This document shows, in pieces, positions 1-7,532 of a stretch of DNA of 64,000 nt (the stretch's first letter is position 1; every line of letters starts with the position of its first letter). The DNA lies in contig JBLXFH010000001.1 in the NCBI GenBank assembly GCA_048262255.1, positions 744,001-808,000 of the forward strand. The letters are read 5' to 3'. The notes beneath the pieces are model-generated. The model saw only the letters and a list, made by a program, of their open reading frames with translations, made no database searches and was not told the origin of the DNA. Position numbers and translations under genes: made by a program. This DNA comes from JABMNT01 sp048262255 (GTDB lineage: Bacteria > Pseudomonadota > Alphaproteobacteria > Rhodospirillales > Casp-alpha2).

Positions 1-1
1 C

Positions 2-493
2 CGCAATGGCCACCGTTATACGTCAATAGGCCGAGAACTGGTGGCTGCCGGCGTTATGCGTTTAGATGACGTTACAATGCCGACAATCCGGGCCTGGATG
101 GAGGCTCATCCGGTTGCGGCACTGGCCTTGATGCGCAAAAATAAATCTTTCATCTTTTTCAAGGTGGCAAAAGAAAACGCCGGGCCGATTGGTGCCCAGG
201 GGGTTGTTCTCACACCCGGCCGAAGCTTGGCAGTGGACCGTGCGTTCTGGTCCCTCGGCTTGCCCGTGTGGCTGGACAGCACATACCCGGGAAATGTACC
301 GAAACAAAAATTGCGGCGCTTGCTGGTTACCCAGGATACAGGCTCGGCTATCAAAGGCCCGGTGCGCGGGGATGTTTTCTGGGGTCATGGAGCGGAAGCG
401 GCTTTAAATGCCGGTTTGATGAAGGAACAGGGTGAAATTTATATGCTTTTGCCGCAAAGTGCAGCGCGGGAGTATCCAGAGGCCGGATCCTGA
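2..493 (+). CDS. mltA: Membrane-bound lytic murein transglycosylase A, C-terminal part (cut by window start)
   Basis: This is the 3' end of a lytic transglycosylase that cleaves peptidoglycan glycan strands in the periplasm and leaves 1,6-anhydromuropeptides. The open frame runs in from the left edge, with codons starting at base 2, so the signal sequence and most of the catalytic domain lie outside. What remains is the 3D domain: GPIGAQG, TPGRSLAVDR, QDTG and GAIKGPVRGDVFWG, with the conserved aspartates in LAVDR, QDTG and GDVFWG. The carboxyl end (near LLPQ) matches the usual end of the family. lutA follows after 36 bases with no visible terminator. In other alphaproteobacteria mltA is normally followed by the smr gene found here at 3452. 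Confidence 0.93.
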   Translation, partial: RNGHRYTSIGRELVAAGVMRLDDVTMPTIRAWMEAHPVAALALMRKNKSFIFFKVAKENAGPIGAQGVVLTPGRSLAVDRAFWSLGLPVWLDSTYPGNVPKQKLRRLLVTQDTGSAIKGPVRGDVFWGHGAEAALNAGLMKEQGEIYMLLPQSAAREYPEAGS

Positions 494-529
494 CCCCTGC
501 CCTCGATTTGATAAGGAACCCAGTACGCC

Positions 530-1318
530 ATGGCCAACCCCACAGAAAACGCCTCTCCCCTTGTCGGACTTTTTGTTACCTGTCTAGTTGATCTGACGCG
601 ACCGTCTGTGGGTTTCGCGACCCTTAAGTTGCTGGAACTGGCGGGTTGCCGGGTCTCCGTTCCTGAATTACAGACCTGCTGTGGTCAGCCTGCCTATAAC
701 TCGGGTGATCGCACCGATGCGCGCGACATTGCCAAACAGGTGATTGAAACCTTTGAGGATTTTGACTATATCGTCGCGCCATCCGGGTCCTGTGGCGGCA
801 TGATCTGTCATCATTATCCGGCGTTGTTTTCCGATGACGATGCATGGAAAGCCCGGGCCGAACGCATGGCCGCTAAAACCTTTGAGCTTGTTTCCTTTCT
901 CACCGATGTTATGCAGACCGAAAAAATAAACGGCGCTTACCCGAAAACGGCGACCTATCACGATTCCTGTTCCGGCCTGCGCGAGCTTGGTATCAAGCAG
1001 CAACCGCGCCAGTTACTTGAAAAGATAGAGGGTTTGGAGCTGGTGGAAGGCGCACAGGCTGAGGTCTGTTGCGGCTTTGGCGGGTTGTTTTGTGTTAAAT
1101 ACCCCGATATTTCGGAAAGCATGCTTGATCAGAAAGTTGATGATCTGGAGAAAACCGGTGCCAATCTGGTTCTCGGCGGCGATCTCGGTTGTTTGATGAA
1201 TATTGCCGGACGCCTAAGCCGTCGGGGTATTGATAAGGAAGTGCGCCATATTGCCGAGGTTTTGGCCGATATGACACATGTACCGGCAATTGCGCAACCG
1301 CCGGAAAAGGAGCGTTAA
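530..1318 (+). CDS. lutA: LutA: Fe-S subunit of L-lactate oxidation complex
   Basis: LutA is one of three subunits of the LutABC (LldEFG/YkgEFG) complex, which oxidises L-lactate to pyruvate. The 262-residue protein has the paired cysteine-rich (CCG) domains of the family: VTCLVD near residue 17, TCCGQPAYNSG near 50, PSGSCGG near 85, HDSCSGLRELG near 146, VCCGFGGLF near 180 and LGGDLGC near 217. These bind an Fe-S cluster. The ATG at 530 follows an AAGGA-type ribosome binding site at about 512. It is the first gene of lutABC and lies only 36 bases after mltA, so it must be transcribed from a promoter in or upstream of mltA. A heterodisulfide-reductase-like protein is the alternative, but the lutB and lutC neighbours make LutA firm. 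Confidence 0.93.
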   Translation: MANPTENASPLVGLFVTCLVDLTRPSVGFATLKLLELAGCRVSVPELQTCCGQPAYNSGDRTDARDIAKQVIETFEDFDYIVAPSGSCGGMICHHYPALFSDDDAWKARAERMAAKTFELVSFLTDVMQTEKINGAYPKTATYHDSCSGLRELGIKQQPRQLLEKIEGLELVEGAQAEVCCGFGGLFCVKYPDISESMLDQKVDDLEKTGANLVLGGDLGCLMNIAGRLSRRGIDKEVRHIAEVLADMTHVPAIAQPPEKER

Positions 1319-1321
1319 GCC

Positions 1322-2779
1322 ATGGTCAGTTCTAAAACCGCTCAATTTAAGGACAACGCCCGTGATGCCCTGGCAAATGAAAGCCTGCAGATCGAACTGG
1401 GTCGTTTGAGCGAAGGATTTCCGGTGCGTCGTCAGCAGGCCGCCGACCGCATGCCGGAATTTGAGCAGTTGCGTGATCAGGCCCGTGACATCAAAAACCA
1501 TGTGCTGGCGAACCTGGATCTTTATCTGGAATCCTATGAACAGCGGGTGATTGAACAGGGCGGTAAAGTTCATTGGTGCCGCGACGCGGAAGAAGCCCGC
1601 AAGCAGATACTGAAAATCTGCAAATCAGCCGACGCGAAAACCGTTACGAAATCAAAATCAATGATTGGCGAGGAAATCGCCATCAACGACTTTCTGGAAG
1701 AAAACGGAATCGCCCCCATTGAGACAGATCTCGGCGAATATATCATCCAGTTGCGCGGTGAACCGCCCAGCCACATCATCGCCCCGGCCATTCATGTCTC
1801 GAAGGCCCAGGTCGAGGCCGATTTTCGACGCGTTCATACAGACTTGCCGGAAGACCGAAACCTGGAAGATCCTTTATCTCTGCTGCAGGAAGCCCGCGGC
1901 CAGTTGCGGGAAAAATTCCTGAACGCCGATGTTGGCCTGACCGGGGCCAACATGCTGGTTGCCGAAACCGGCTCCAACGTACTGGTTACCAATGAAGGCA
2001 ATGCGGATCTTACCTATTCCCTGCCAAAAATTCATATTGTCATTGCCAGTATAGAAAAAATCGTCCCCACCCTGGAAGATGCCTCAACCATCCTTCGGGT
2101 TCTGGCCCGCTCGGCGACAGGTCAGGACATGTCCGTATATACGACCTTTTGTACGGGCCCGAAACGATTGGGCGATCCGGATGGACCGGAGGAATATCAT
2201 GTGATTCTTCTGGATAACGGCCGGACCGATCTTCTGGGCTCGGAATTCGAGGAAATTCTGCGCTGTATCCGCTGTTCGGCCTGTCTGAATCACTGTCCCG
2301 TGTACAAGGCGATTGGCGGTCATGCTTATGGCTGGGTCTATCCGGGCCCCATGGGTGCTGTATTGACGCCAGGTCTGATCGGTATGGAAGATGCCTCCGA
2401 TTTGCCCAATGCATCGACGCTTTGCGGAAAGTGTGAAAGTGTCTGCCCTATGCGTATCCCGTTACCAAAACTCCTTCGTTCCTGGCGGACCCGGCATTTT
2501 GAAAACAAACCGTCACGAACATTGGGACAGCGCACCTTGCAAGCTTGGGCCTGGCTGGCTAAGCGGCCAAAACTATATCACAGGGTCAACGGCTTGATCA
2601 TGGCAGTGTTGGGCCTGTTCGGGCGCCGCAGCGGACGGTTTCGCTGGCTGCCACTGGCCGGGGGCTGGACATCAAAACGGGATTTCGCGACTCCTCAGGG
2701 AGACACATTTATTCAACAATATCATAAAGGTGCGCGCGGCGATGCCAGTGGCCAATGGCTCCGGGAGATGGGTCAATGA
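1322..2779 (+). CDS. lutB: LutB: ferredoxin-type subunit of L-lactate oxidation complex
   Basis: LutB is the large subunit of LutABC and passes electrons from lactate oxidation. The N-terminal two thirds form the LUD domain (Pfam LUD_dom). From about residue 308 there are two [4Fe-4S] ferredoxin motifs, CIRCSACLNHCP and then CGKCESVCPM near 370, followed by a basic C-terminal part (LPKLLRSWR). At 485 residues it has the family's normal length. The start ATG at 1322 is three bases after the lutA stop, with an AAGGAG site at the lutA end. The end overlaps lutC by the four bases ATGA, which suggests coupled translation. No membrane helices are evident; the protein is cytoplasmic or peripheral. 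Confidence 0.94.
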   Translation: MVSSKTAQFKDNARDALANESLQIELGRLSEGFPVRRQQAADRMPEFEQLRDQARDIKNHVLANLDLYLESYEQRVIEQGGKVHWCRDAEEARKQILKICKSADAKTVTKSKSMIGEEIAINDFLEENGIAPIETDLGEYIIQLRGEPPSHIIAPAIHVSKAQVEADFRRVHTDLPEDRNLEDPLSLLQEARGQLREKFLNADVGLTGANMLVAETGSNVLVTNEGNADLTYSLPKIHIVIASIEKIVPTLEDASTILRVLARSATGQDMSVYTTFCTGPKRLGDPDGPEEYHVILLDNGRTDLLGSEFEEILRCIRCSACLNHCPVYKAIGGHAYGWVYPGPMGAVLTPGLIGMEDASDLPNASTLCGKCESVCPMRIPLPKLLRSWRTRHFENKPSRTLGQRTLQAWAWLAKRPKLYHRVNGLIMAVLGLFGRRSGRFRWLPLAGGWTSKRDFATPQGDTFIQQYHKGARGDASGQWLREMGQ

Positions 2780-3468
2780 GTGACGCCCGTTCGGATATCC
2801 TCGGTAAAATCCGTACCACCCGTTCGGCACCGGATGCGGTCGAAAACAAACTGGGGCCTATGGCAGACCGAATAAAAGATCATCCAGTTAATCTTATACC
2901 TGAAAGAGGCCGTGCGGATGAAGCAACCCGGCTTACCCGTTTTACCGCAGAGGCAGAACGGGTTAACGCCACAGTCATGCATGTCGCCTCGGAACGAGAC
3001 GTGCCTCGGCAGGTCGCCACCTATCTGGCCGACAACAATCTGCCATCACGGATCAAGCAGGCCCCGGCTTTGGCCCACTTGGATTGGTCAGAAACCTTGC
3101 TGGAGGTGAAACAGGGTATTGGCGAGGCGACGGATGAGGTTTGTGTGACCAGTGCTTTTGCCGGCATTGCCGAGACGGGGACCCTGGTCACCTATTCTGC
3201 CGCCGAAACACCCACCACCCTGAATTTTTTACCGCCAGTACATGTGGTTGTATTGAAAGCGGGTGATTTGATTGGATCTTATGAGGATGCCTGGGCTAAG
3301 TTGCGGACAACCTTTCAAAATAAAGATCAAACTAATAACTTTATTCCGCGAACGGTCAATATGATCACCGGGCCGTCGCGGACCGGGGATATCCAGCAAA
3401 CCCTGCTTCTTGGAATCCATGGCCCACAACGCTTGCATATTGTTATTGTCGATGACGAAGCCCCCTAA
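2776..3468 (+). CDS. lutC: LutC: small subunit of L-lactate oxidation complex
   Basis: LutC is the third LutABC subunit, a LUD-domain protein of about 230 residues. It shows the domain's typical C-terminal half: VTSAFAGIAETGTLV, then TLNFLPPVHVVVL, and GPSRTGDIQQTLLLGIHGP near the end. An in-frame ATG lies upstream at 2755, but I chose 2776 because it forms an ATGA overlap with the lutB stop and has GGGAG about 10 bases upstream. The C-terminus overlaps the next gene (Smr) by 17 bases in another frame, so lutABC is physically locked to the smr-xre pair. Confidence 0.92.
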   Translation: MSDARSDILGKIRTTRSAPDAVENKLGPMADRIKDHPVNLIPERGRADEATRLTRFTAEAERVNATVMHVASERDVPRQVATYLADNNLPSRIKQAPALAHLDWSETLLEVKQGIGEATDEVCVTSAFAGIAETGTLVTYSAAETPTTLNFLPPVHVVVLKAGDLIGSYEDAWAKLRTTFQNKDQTNNFIPRTVNMITGPSRTGDIQQTLLLGIHGPQRLHIVIVDDEAP

Positions 3469-4051
3469 ACAGCGTCAACCGGAACAACATTCTAGGGCGA
3501 AGGCACCCCAAAAAGAGCTGAGTGATGAGGCATTGTGGAAAGCGGTTTCATCTAAGATCATTCCTTTAAACCAAAAGGGAAAACAGTTTCATATAAGCGT
3601 AACGCAAAAACCTTCTTTAAAAAACGCGCCTCTGGTCTCGGAACCCGTTAAGCGTTACCATCCCCAAATCATTCAGCGACCGCAGCCTGCAACCCCGGCG
3701 CCTTTTGAACATGGCAAAGCAGCAGGGCTTGATCGCCAAACGCAAAAAAAGATGCGGCGTGGGAAAATAGAAGTGGAAGCACGTCTCGACTTGCATGGCA
3801 TGATCCAGACGGAGGCCCATCACAGCCTACATGACTTTCTAGAAAGGGCTCATCGGTCCGGAAAACGGGCGGTTCTGGTGATTACCGGCAAAGGTCTTTC
3901 GCGCAGTGGGGAGGTTGGCATCTTGCGTCAGGCCGTACCGAGATGGTTGAATGAGCAACCCCTGCGCAATTTGATTAAGGGATTTGACTATGCGGCCCCG
4001 TCGGATGGCGGCGAGGGGGCGCTTTATATCTTATTGAGGAGGAAACGATGA
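3452..4051 (+). CDS. Smr/MutS2 C-terminal-like domain protein
   Basis: A 199-residue protein with a C-terminal Smr domain, a fold with nuclease activity in MutS2, SmrA and SmrB relatives that cut DNA or mRNA. The diagnostic motifs are present: LDLHGM near residue 113, VLVITGKG near 145, and the end of the domain with GGEGALYILLRRK. The N-terminal half is basic and proline-rich, with no recognised domain, as in YdaL/SmrA-type proteins. The ATG at 3452 lies inside the lutC 3' end. An earlier in-frame ATG at 3410 would add 14 residues copied from the lutC overlap and is less likely. The stop overlaps the xre start by ATGA. The mltA-smr-xre order is typical in alphaproteobacteria. The cellular target cannot be told from sequence. 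Confidence 0.85.
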   Translation: MTKPPKQRQPEQHSRAKAPQKELSDEALWKAVSSKIIPLNQKGKQFHISVTQKPSLKNAPLVSEPVKRYHPQIIQRPQPATPAPFEHGKAAGLDRQTQKKMRRGKIEVEARLDLHGMIQTEAHHSLHDFLERAHRSGKRAVLVITGKGLSRSGEVGILRQAVPRWLNEQPLRNLIKGFDYAAPSDGGEGALYILLRRKR

Positions 4052-4428
4052 CACCCTTTGGTGAGAAAGTCCGGGCGCTGCGCAAAGCCAATAAAGTCTC
4101 ACTGAAAAAAATGGCAGAAGACCTGGGTGTGACGTCCGCTTATTTCTCGGCACTCGAACACGGTCACAGGGGACGCCCCGGATCGGGTCTGGTGCAGCAG
4201 ATATGTGGATATTTTGGGTTGATGTGGGATGATGCCGAGATGCTTGAGCGCCTGGCCCAACTCTCGCACCCGCGCATTGTTGTTGATACCGCTGGTCTGA
4301 GCGCCAATGCGACCTTATTGGCCAATCTGTTATCAGAAAAAATTAAACAATTGGATGAAGAAACCATTGAATGGGTTCTGGCAGAAATCGAAAGTCGCAA
4401 TGGCCCTTACGAAGGCCCGACACACTGA
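4048..4428 (+). CDS. XRE-family helix-turn-helix regulator
   Basis: A 126-residue Cro/C1-type DNA-binding protein. The helix-turn-helix is at residues 5-60: FGEKVRALRKANKVSLKKMA, then LGVTSAYFSALEHGHRGRP. The rest is helical with no recognised ligand-binding domain. It starts in an ATGA overlap with the Smr gene, so the two are probably co-translated. It converges with hslU, leaving 64 bases without an obvious strong terminator between them. Short XRE proteins in this position recur next to smr in alphaproteobacteria, but their regulon is not known to me. Confidence 0.85.
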   Translation: MTPFGEKVRALRKANKVSLKKMAEDLGVTSAYFSALEHGHRGRPGSGLVQQICGYFGLMWDDAEMLERLAQLSHPRIVVDTAGLSANATLLANLLSEKIKQLDEETIEWVLAEIESRNGPYEGPTH

Positions 4429-4492
4429 TCCGACGGAAGAGACATAAAACCGTATGGTGCCAAACGTTTACGTCTGTATGTTAAACAGATTT

Positions 4493-5800
4493 CTAGAGTA
4501 TGAATTTCCGCAGATCCGAGTTGCGTGCCAAATCATTTAACTTGTCGCGTACATCGCTGGCATCAATCACGACGCTTTCGCCGCTTCGCTCAGATGCATT
4601 GAAGCTGATTTCTTCCAAAAGTTTTTCGAGAACCGTGTGCAGACGCCGTGCACCGATGTTTTCAACGCCTTGATTGATTTCGGCCGCCAGATCGGCAATT
4701 TCTTCAATGGCCGCATCTGTAAACTCAAGTGATACATCCTCAACACCAATTAAGGCTATGTATTGTTTGATTAAACTGGATTCAGGTTCTGTCAGAATGC
4801 GGACCAGGTCATCGCGGGTCAGGGCACTTAATTCAACCCGGATAGGCAGACGGCCCTGCAGTTCGGGCAGCATTTCAGAGGGTTTGGCGATATGGAAGGC
4901 GCCGGAGCCGATAAATAAAATATGATCGGTGCGGACCTGGCCGTGTTTGGTGGAAACCGTCGTGCCTTCGATCAGCGGCAGCAAATCACGCTGTACGCCT
5001 TCCCGGCTGACATCTCCGCCATGCTCGGATTTGGCCGTGATCTTGTCGATTTCATCAATGAAAACGATACCGCTATTTTCAACTAGATCAATGGCTTCTT
5101 TGACGATCTTATCCTCATCCAAGAGCTTGTCGGCTTCATCGGAAAGCAACACGTCATAAGACTGGGCGACGGTCATTTTTTTTGGCGTCGTTTTGTTGCC
5201 AAAGGCCTTGCCGAACATATCGTTCAGATTGAGCATGCCCATGCTGGCTCCGGGCATTCCGGGTATGTCGAAGGTCGGCATGCTGGAGCCACTGCTTTCG
5301 GAGACTTCCACTTCGATTTCTTTATCCGCGAGAGTGCCCTCGCGCAGCATTTTGCGGAACTTGTCACGGGTGTCGCGCGATGCGGTATCACCGACAAGCG
5401 CATCGAGAACCCGTTCTTCGGCGTTGATCTCGGCTTTTGATTCGACGTCCTTGCGTTGCGTTTCACGAACCATGTGAATGGCAGATTCCACCAGATCACG
5501 GATCATTTGTTCGACATCGCGCCCGACATAACCGACTTCCGTGAATTTTGTCGCTTCCACTTTTATGAACGGGGCTTTCGCTAGTTTTGCCAGGCGACGG
5601 GCAATTTCGGTCTTGCCGACACCGGTGGGGCCAATCATCAGGATGTTTTTGGGCAGAACTTCCTCGCGCATGGTCTCGTCCAGTTGCTGACGACGCCAGC
5701 GGTTGCGCAAGGCCACGGCAACGGCCTTTTTGGCGTCGTCCTGACCAACAATATAACGATCCAGTTCCGAAACAATTTCGCGGGGGGTAAAGCTGTTCAT
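4493..5800 (-). CDS. hslU: HslU: ATPase subunit of HslUV protease
   Basis: HslU (ClpY) is the AAA+ unfoldase that feeds proteins into the HslV peptidase in the cytoplasm. The 435-residue protein has the Walker A GPTGVGKTE at about 57, the pore-loop motif GYVGRD near 90, the intermediate (I) domain between, the Walker B GIVFIDEIDK near 245, and the arginine-finger/sensor region GRLPIRVEL near 325. The C-terminal tail LRKFIL is the conserved peptide that inserts into HslV. Its start overlaps the hslV stop by ATGA, so the two are coupled. It is expected to be heat induced through the promoter upstream of hslV. Confidence 0.97.
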   Translation of the reverse strand: MNSFTPREIVSELDRYIVGQDDAKKAVAVALRNRWRRQQLDETMREEVLPKNILMIGPTGVGKTEIARRLAKLAKAPFIKVEATKFTEVGYVGRDVEQMIRDLVESAIHMVRETQRKDVESKAEINAEERVLDALVGDTASRDTRDKFRKMLREGTLADKEIEVEVSESSGSSMPTFDIPGMPGASMGMLNLNDMFGKAFGNKTTPKKMTVAQSYDVLLSDEADKLLDEDKIVKEAIDLVENSGIVFIDEIDKITAKSEHGGDVSREGVQRDLLPLIEGTTVSTKHGQVRTDHILFIGSGAFHIAKPSEMLPELQGRLPIRVELSALTRDDLVRILTEPESSLIKQYIALIGVEDVSLEFTDAAIEEIADLAAEINQGVENIGARRLHTVLEKLLEEISFNASERSGESVVIDASDVRDKLNDLARNSDLRKFIL

Positions 5801-6342
5801 AGTTTTTCGACCACAATGTTTTCATTGGTGTAAATACAGATGTCGGCGGCAATTTGCATGGCTTTGCGGGCCACGGCTTCGGCATCCATGTCGTCCATGT
5901 CGATCAGGGCGCGGGCCGCCGATAGGGCATAATTCCCGCCAGAGCCGATGCCGATCAGGCCGTCTTCCGGCTCCAAAACGTCGCCATTACCGGTTAAAAC
6001 TAGCGATACTTCATGATCAGCGACAGCCATCATCGCTTCAAGGCGGCGTAAATAACGGTCCGTGCGCCAGTCTTTCGCCATTTCAACGCAGGCTCGGGTC
6101 AATTGTTTGGGATATTGTTCCAGCTTCGCTTCCAGCCTTTCGAACAGGGTGAAGGCATCGGCGGTCGCCCCGGCAAAACCGGCAATGACGGCACCATCAG
6201 CGAGGCGGCGGACCTTGCGGGCGTTGGCTTTGACGACGGTATCACCAAGGGTTACCTGACCGTCACCGGCAACCACCAACTGGTTGCCTTTGCGGACGGA
6301 AAGTATGGTCGTTCCCCGCCAGCCTTTACGCTGTTCATCCAT
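5797..6342 (-). CDS. hslV: HslV: peptidase subunit of HslUV protease
   Basis: HslV (ClpQ) is the proteasome-like threonine peptidase of the HslUV complex. The 181-residue protein carries GTTILSVRK, in which the first Thr (residue 11) becomes the N-terminal nucleophile after cleavage, then VVAGDGQVTLG, the conserved lysine in KANARKVRRL, GFAGATADAFTLFE and GIGSGGNYALSAARAL. Ten residues precede the catalytic Thr, so a propeptide must be removed; alphaproteobacterial HslV proteins often have one, whereas E. coli HslV starts MTT. The promoter-like motif at 6386-6415 suggests RpoH control. hisB is transcribed in the opposite direction 188 bases away. Confidence 0.97.
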   Translation of the reverse strand: MDEQRKGWRGTTILSVRKGNQLVVAGDGQVTLGDTVVKANARKVRRLADGAVIAGFAGATADAFTLFERLEAKLEQYPKQLTRACVEMAKDWRTDRYLRRLEAMMAVADHEVSLVLTGNGDVLEPEDGLIGIGSGGNYALSAARALIDMDDMDAEAVARKAMQIAADICIYTNENIVVEKL

Positions 6343-6385
6343 GATCTGACACCTGTTGTGAAGGGTTCGTTATGTAAGGGCTGCA

Positions 6386-6415
6386 TATATAGGTCCCTGA
6401 GAAACGCGCAGCAAT
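6386..6415 (-). promoter_or_regulatory. Putative RpoH-type heat-shock promoter of hslVU
   Basis: Read on the minus strand, ATTGC (6415-6411) is followed after 17 bases by CCTATATA (6393-6386). The alphaproteobacterial RpoH consensus is roughly CTTG, 17-18 bases, CYTATNT. The -10 part matches fully and the -35 part matches three of four. The same ATTGC-17-CCTATATA arrangement occurs upstream of dnaK. It lies 44 bases upstream of the hslV start. Confidence 0.55.
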
Positions 6416-6530
6416 CGCTTTTTGACCGGTATTTGCGAAAGAACAGGCGTTTTGCATGCTGGTGAAGCCGTAAAGTTCCTGATAGAAAAGCCGAAACGTA
6501 AGACTGAACCAGAATTTAGGGGCCACGAAT

Positions 6531-7130
6531 ATGCGCCAGGCGAGCATCGCGCGGAAAACCAAAGAAACCGAGATTGCCGTTTCCGTCAATCTGGATGGTG
6601 GCGGCGAGTATTCCGTTTCCACCGGGGTCGGGTTTCTTGACCATATGCTTGAGCAACTTTCCCGCCATAGCCTGATGGATCTGACTGTAAAAGCCAAAGG
6701 CGACATTCACATCGATTTTCACCATGTGACGGAAGATACCGGTATTGCCATTGGCGAGGCCGTAGCCAAAGCGCTTGGCGATTTGAAAGGGATCACCCGT
6801 TATGGATCGGCGACCATCCCCATGGATGAAACGCTGACCCGGGTCAATCTGGACATTTCCAATCGCCCCTATCTCATCTGGAAAGTCGATTTCACCAAAC
6901 CAAAGCTGGGCGACATGGATACGGAATTGTTCAAGGAATGGTTTCAGGCTTTTGCCCAAGCTGCTGGTATCACCCTGCATGTGGAAAATATTTATGGTGA
7001 AAACAATCACCATATCGTTGAATCCTGTTTCAAAGCGTTGGCCCGTGCCTTGCGCCAAGCCATTGAAATTGACCCACGTAAATCCGACGCCATCCCGTCA
7101 ACAAAAGGCGTGCTGGGCGGATCTCTGTAA
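6531..7130 (+). CDS. hisB: Imidazoleglycerol-phosphate dehydratase
   Basis: HisB dehydrates imidazoleglycerol-phosphate to imidazoleacetol-phosphate in histidine synthesis. The 199-residue monofunctional form, without the HAD phosphatase of E. coli HisB, shows the duplicated metal-binding motifs: DFHHVTEDTGIAIGEA near residue 64 and GENNHHIVESCFKALARALR near 160. There are also GVGFLDHMLEQLSRHS near 36 and the C-terminal PSTKGVLGG. The start at 6531 (MRQASIARKTKETEI) matches the family N-terminus. It opens the his operon and is divergent from hslV. Confidence 0.96.
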   Translation: MRQASIARKTKETEIAVSVNLDGGGEYSVSTGVGFLDHMLEQLSRHSLMDLTVKAKGDIHIDFHHVTEDTGIAIGEAVAKALGDLKGITRYGSATIPMDETLTRVNLDISNRPYLIWKVDFTKPKLGDMDTELFKEWFQAFAQAAGITLHVENIYGENNHHIVESCFKALARALRQAIEIDPRKSDAIPSTKGVLGGSL

Positions 7131-7140
7131 AGGACGGCGT

Positions 7141-7530
7141 ATGAAGGTATATACCGTCCACATGCGTCGGCATGGTCTTGATCTTGACCGCGATCTGGTT
7201 CTGGTTGCCGAGGGCTTTTCCTGGGGGGCGTTTTTTCTAAGCCTGTTCTGGGCCCTGTGGAACCGCCTATGGTGGGTTGCACTGGCGCTTGTCGTACTGT
7301 CCGTTGCTCTCGATGGCCTGATCTGGCTGATCGGTGCTGATCCGGCCACAGCGACGCTGATGGGTTTTGCACTCGCTGCGCTCACTGGTATGTTGGCCAA
7401 TGATTTGCGGCGCTGGAGCCTCGGATTGCAGGGGTTTGCGGATTGCGGCGTGGTTGTGGGGCAAAATGCCGATGCCGCTCTGGCGCGCTTTCTTGATGCT
7501 TCTCCCGATCTCGCCCGTGAGGCCCTTTGA
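7141..7530 (+). CDS. DUF2628 small membrane protein in the his operon
   Basis: A 129-residue protein of unknown function matching the DUF2628 type. The N-terminal segment (residues 1-30) is soluble, with LVAEGFSWGAFFLSLFW; this is followed by two or three hydrophobic segments (about 28-45, 46-66 and 72-92) and a soluble tail (NDLRRWSLGLQGF). I chose the ATG at 7141, ten bases after hisB, because the upstream in-frame extension only overlaps hisB. It sits between hisB and hisH in the same direction, and small DUF2628 genes recur at this place in related alphaproteobacteria. A direct role in histidine synthesis is not shown by sequence. Confidence 0.8.
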   Translation: MKVYTVHMRRHGLDLDRDLVLVAEGFSWGAFFLSLFWALWNRLWWVALALVVLSVALDGLIWLIGADPATATLMGFALAALTGMLANDLRRWSLGLQGFADCGVVVGQNADAALARFLDASPDLAREAL

Positions 7531-7532
7531 CT

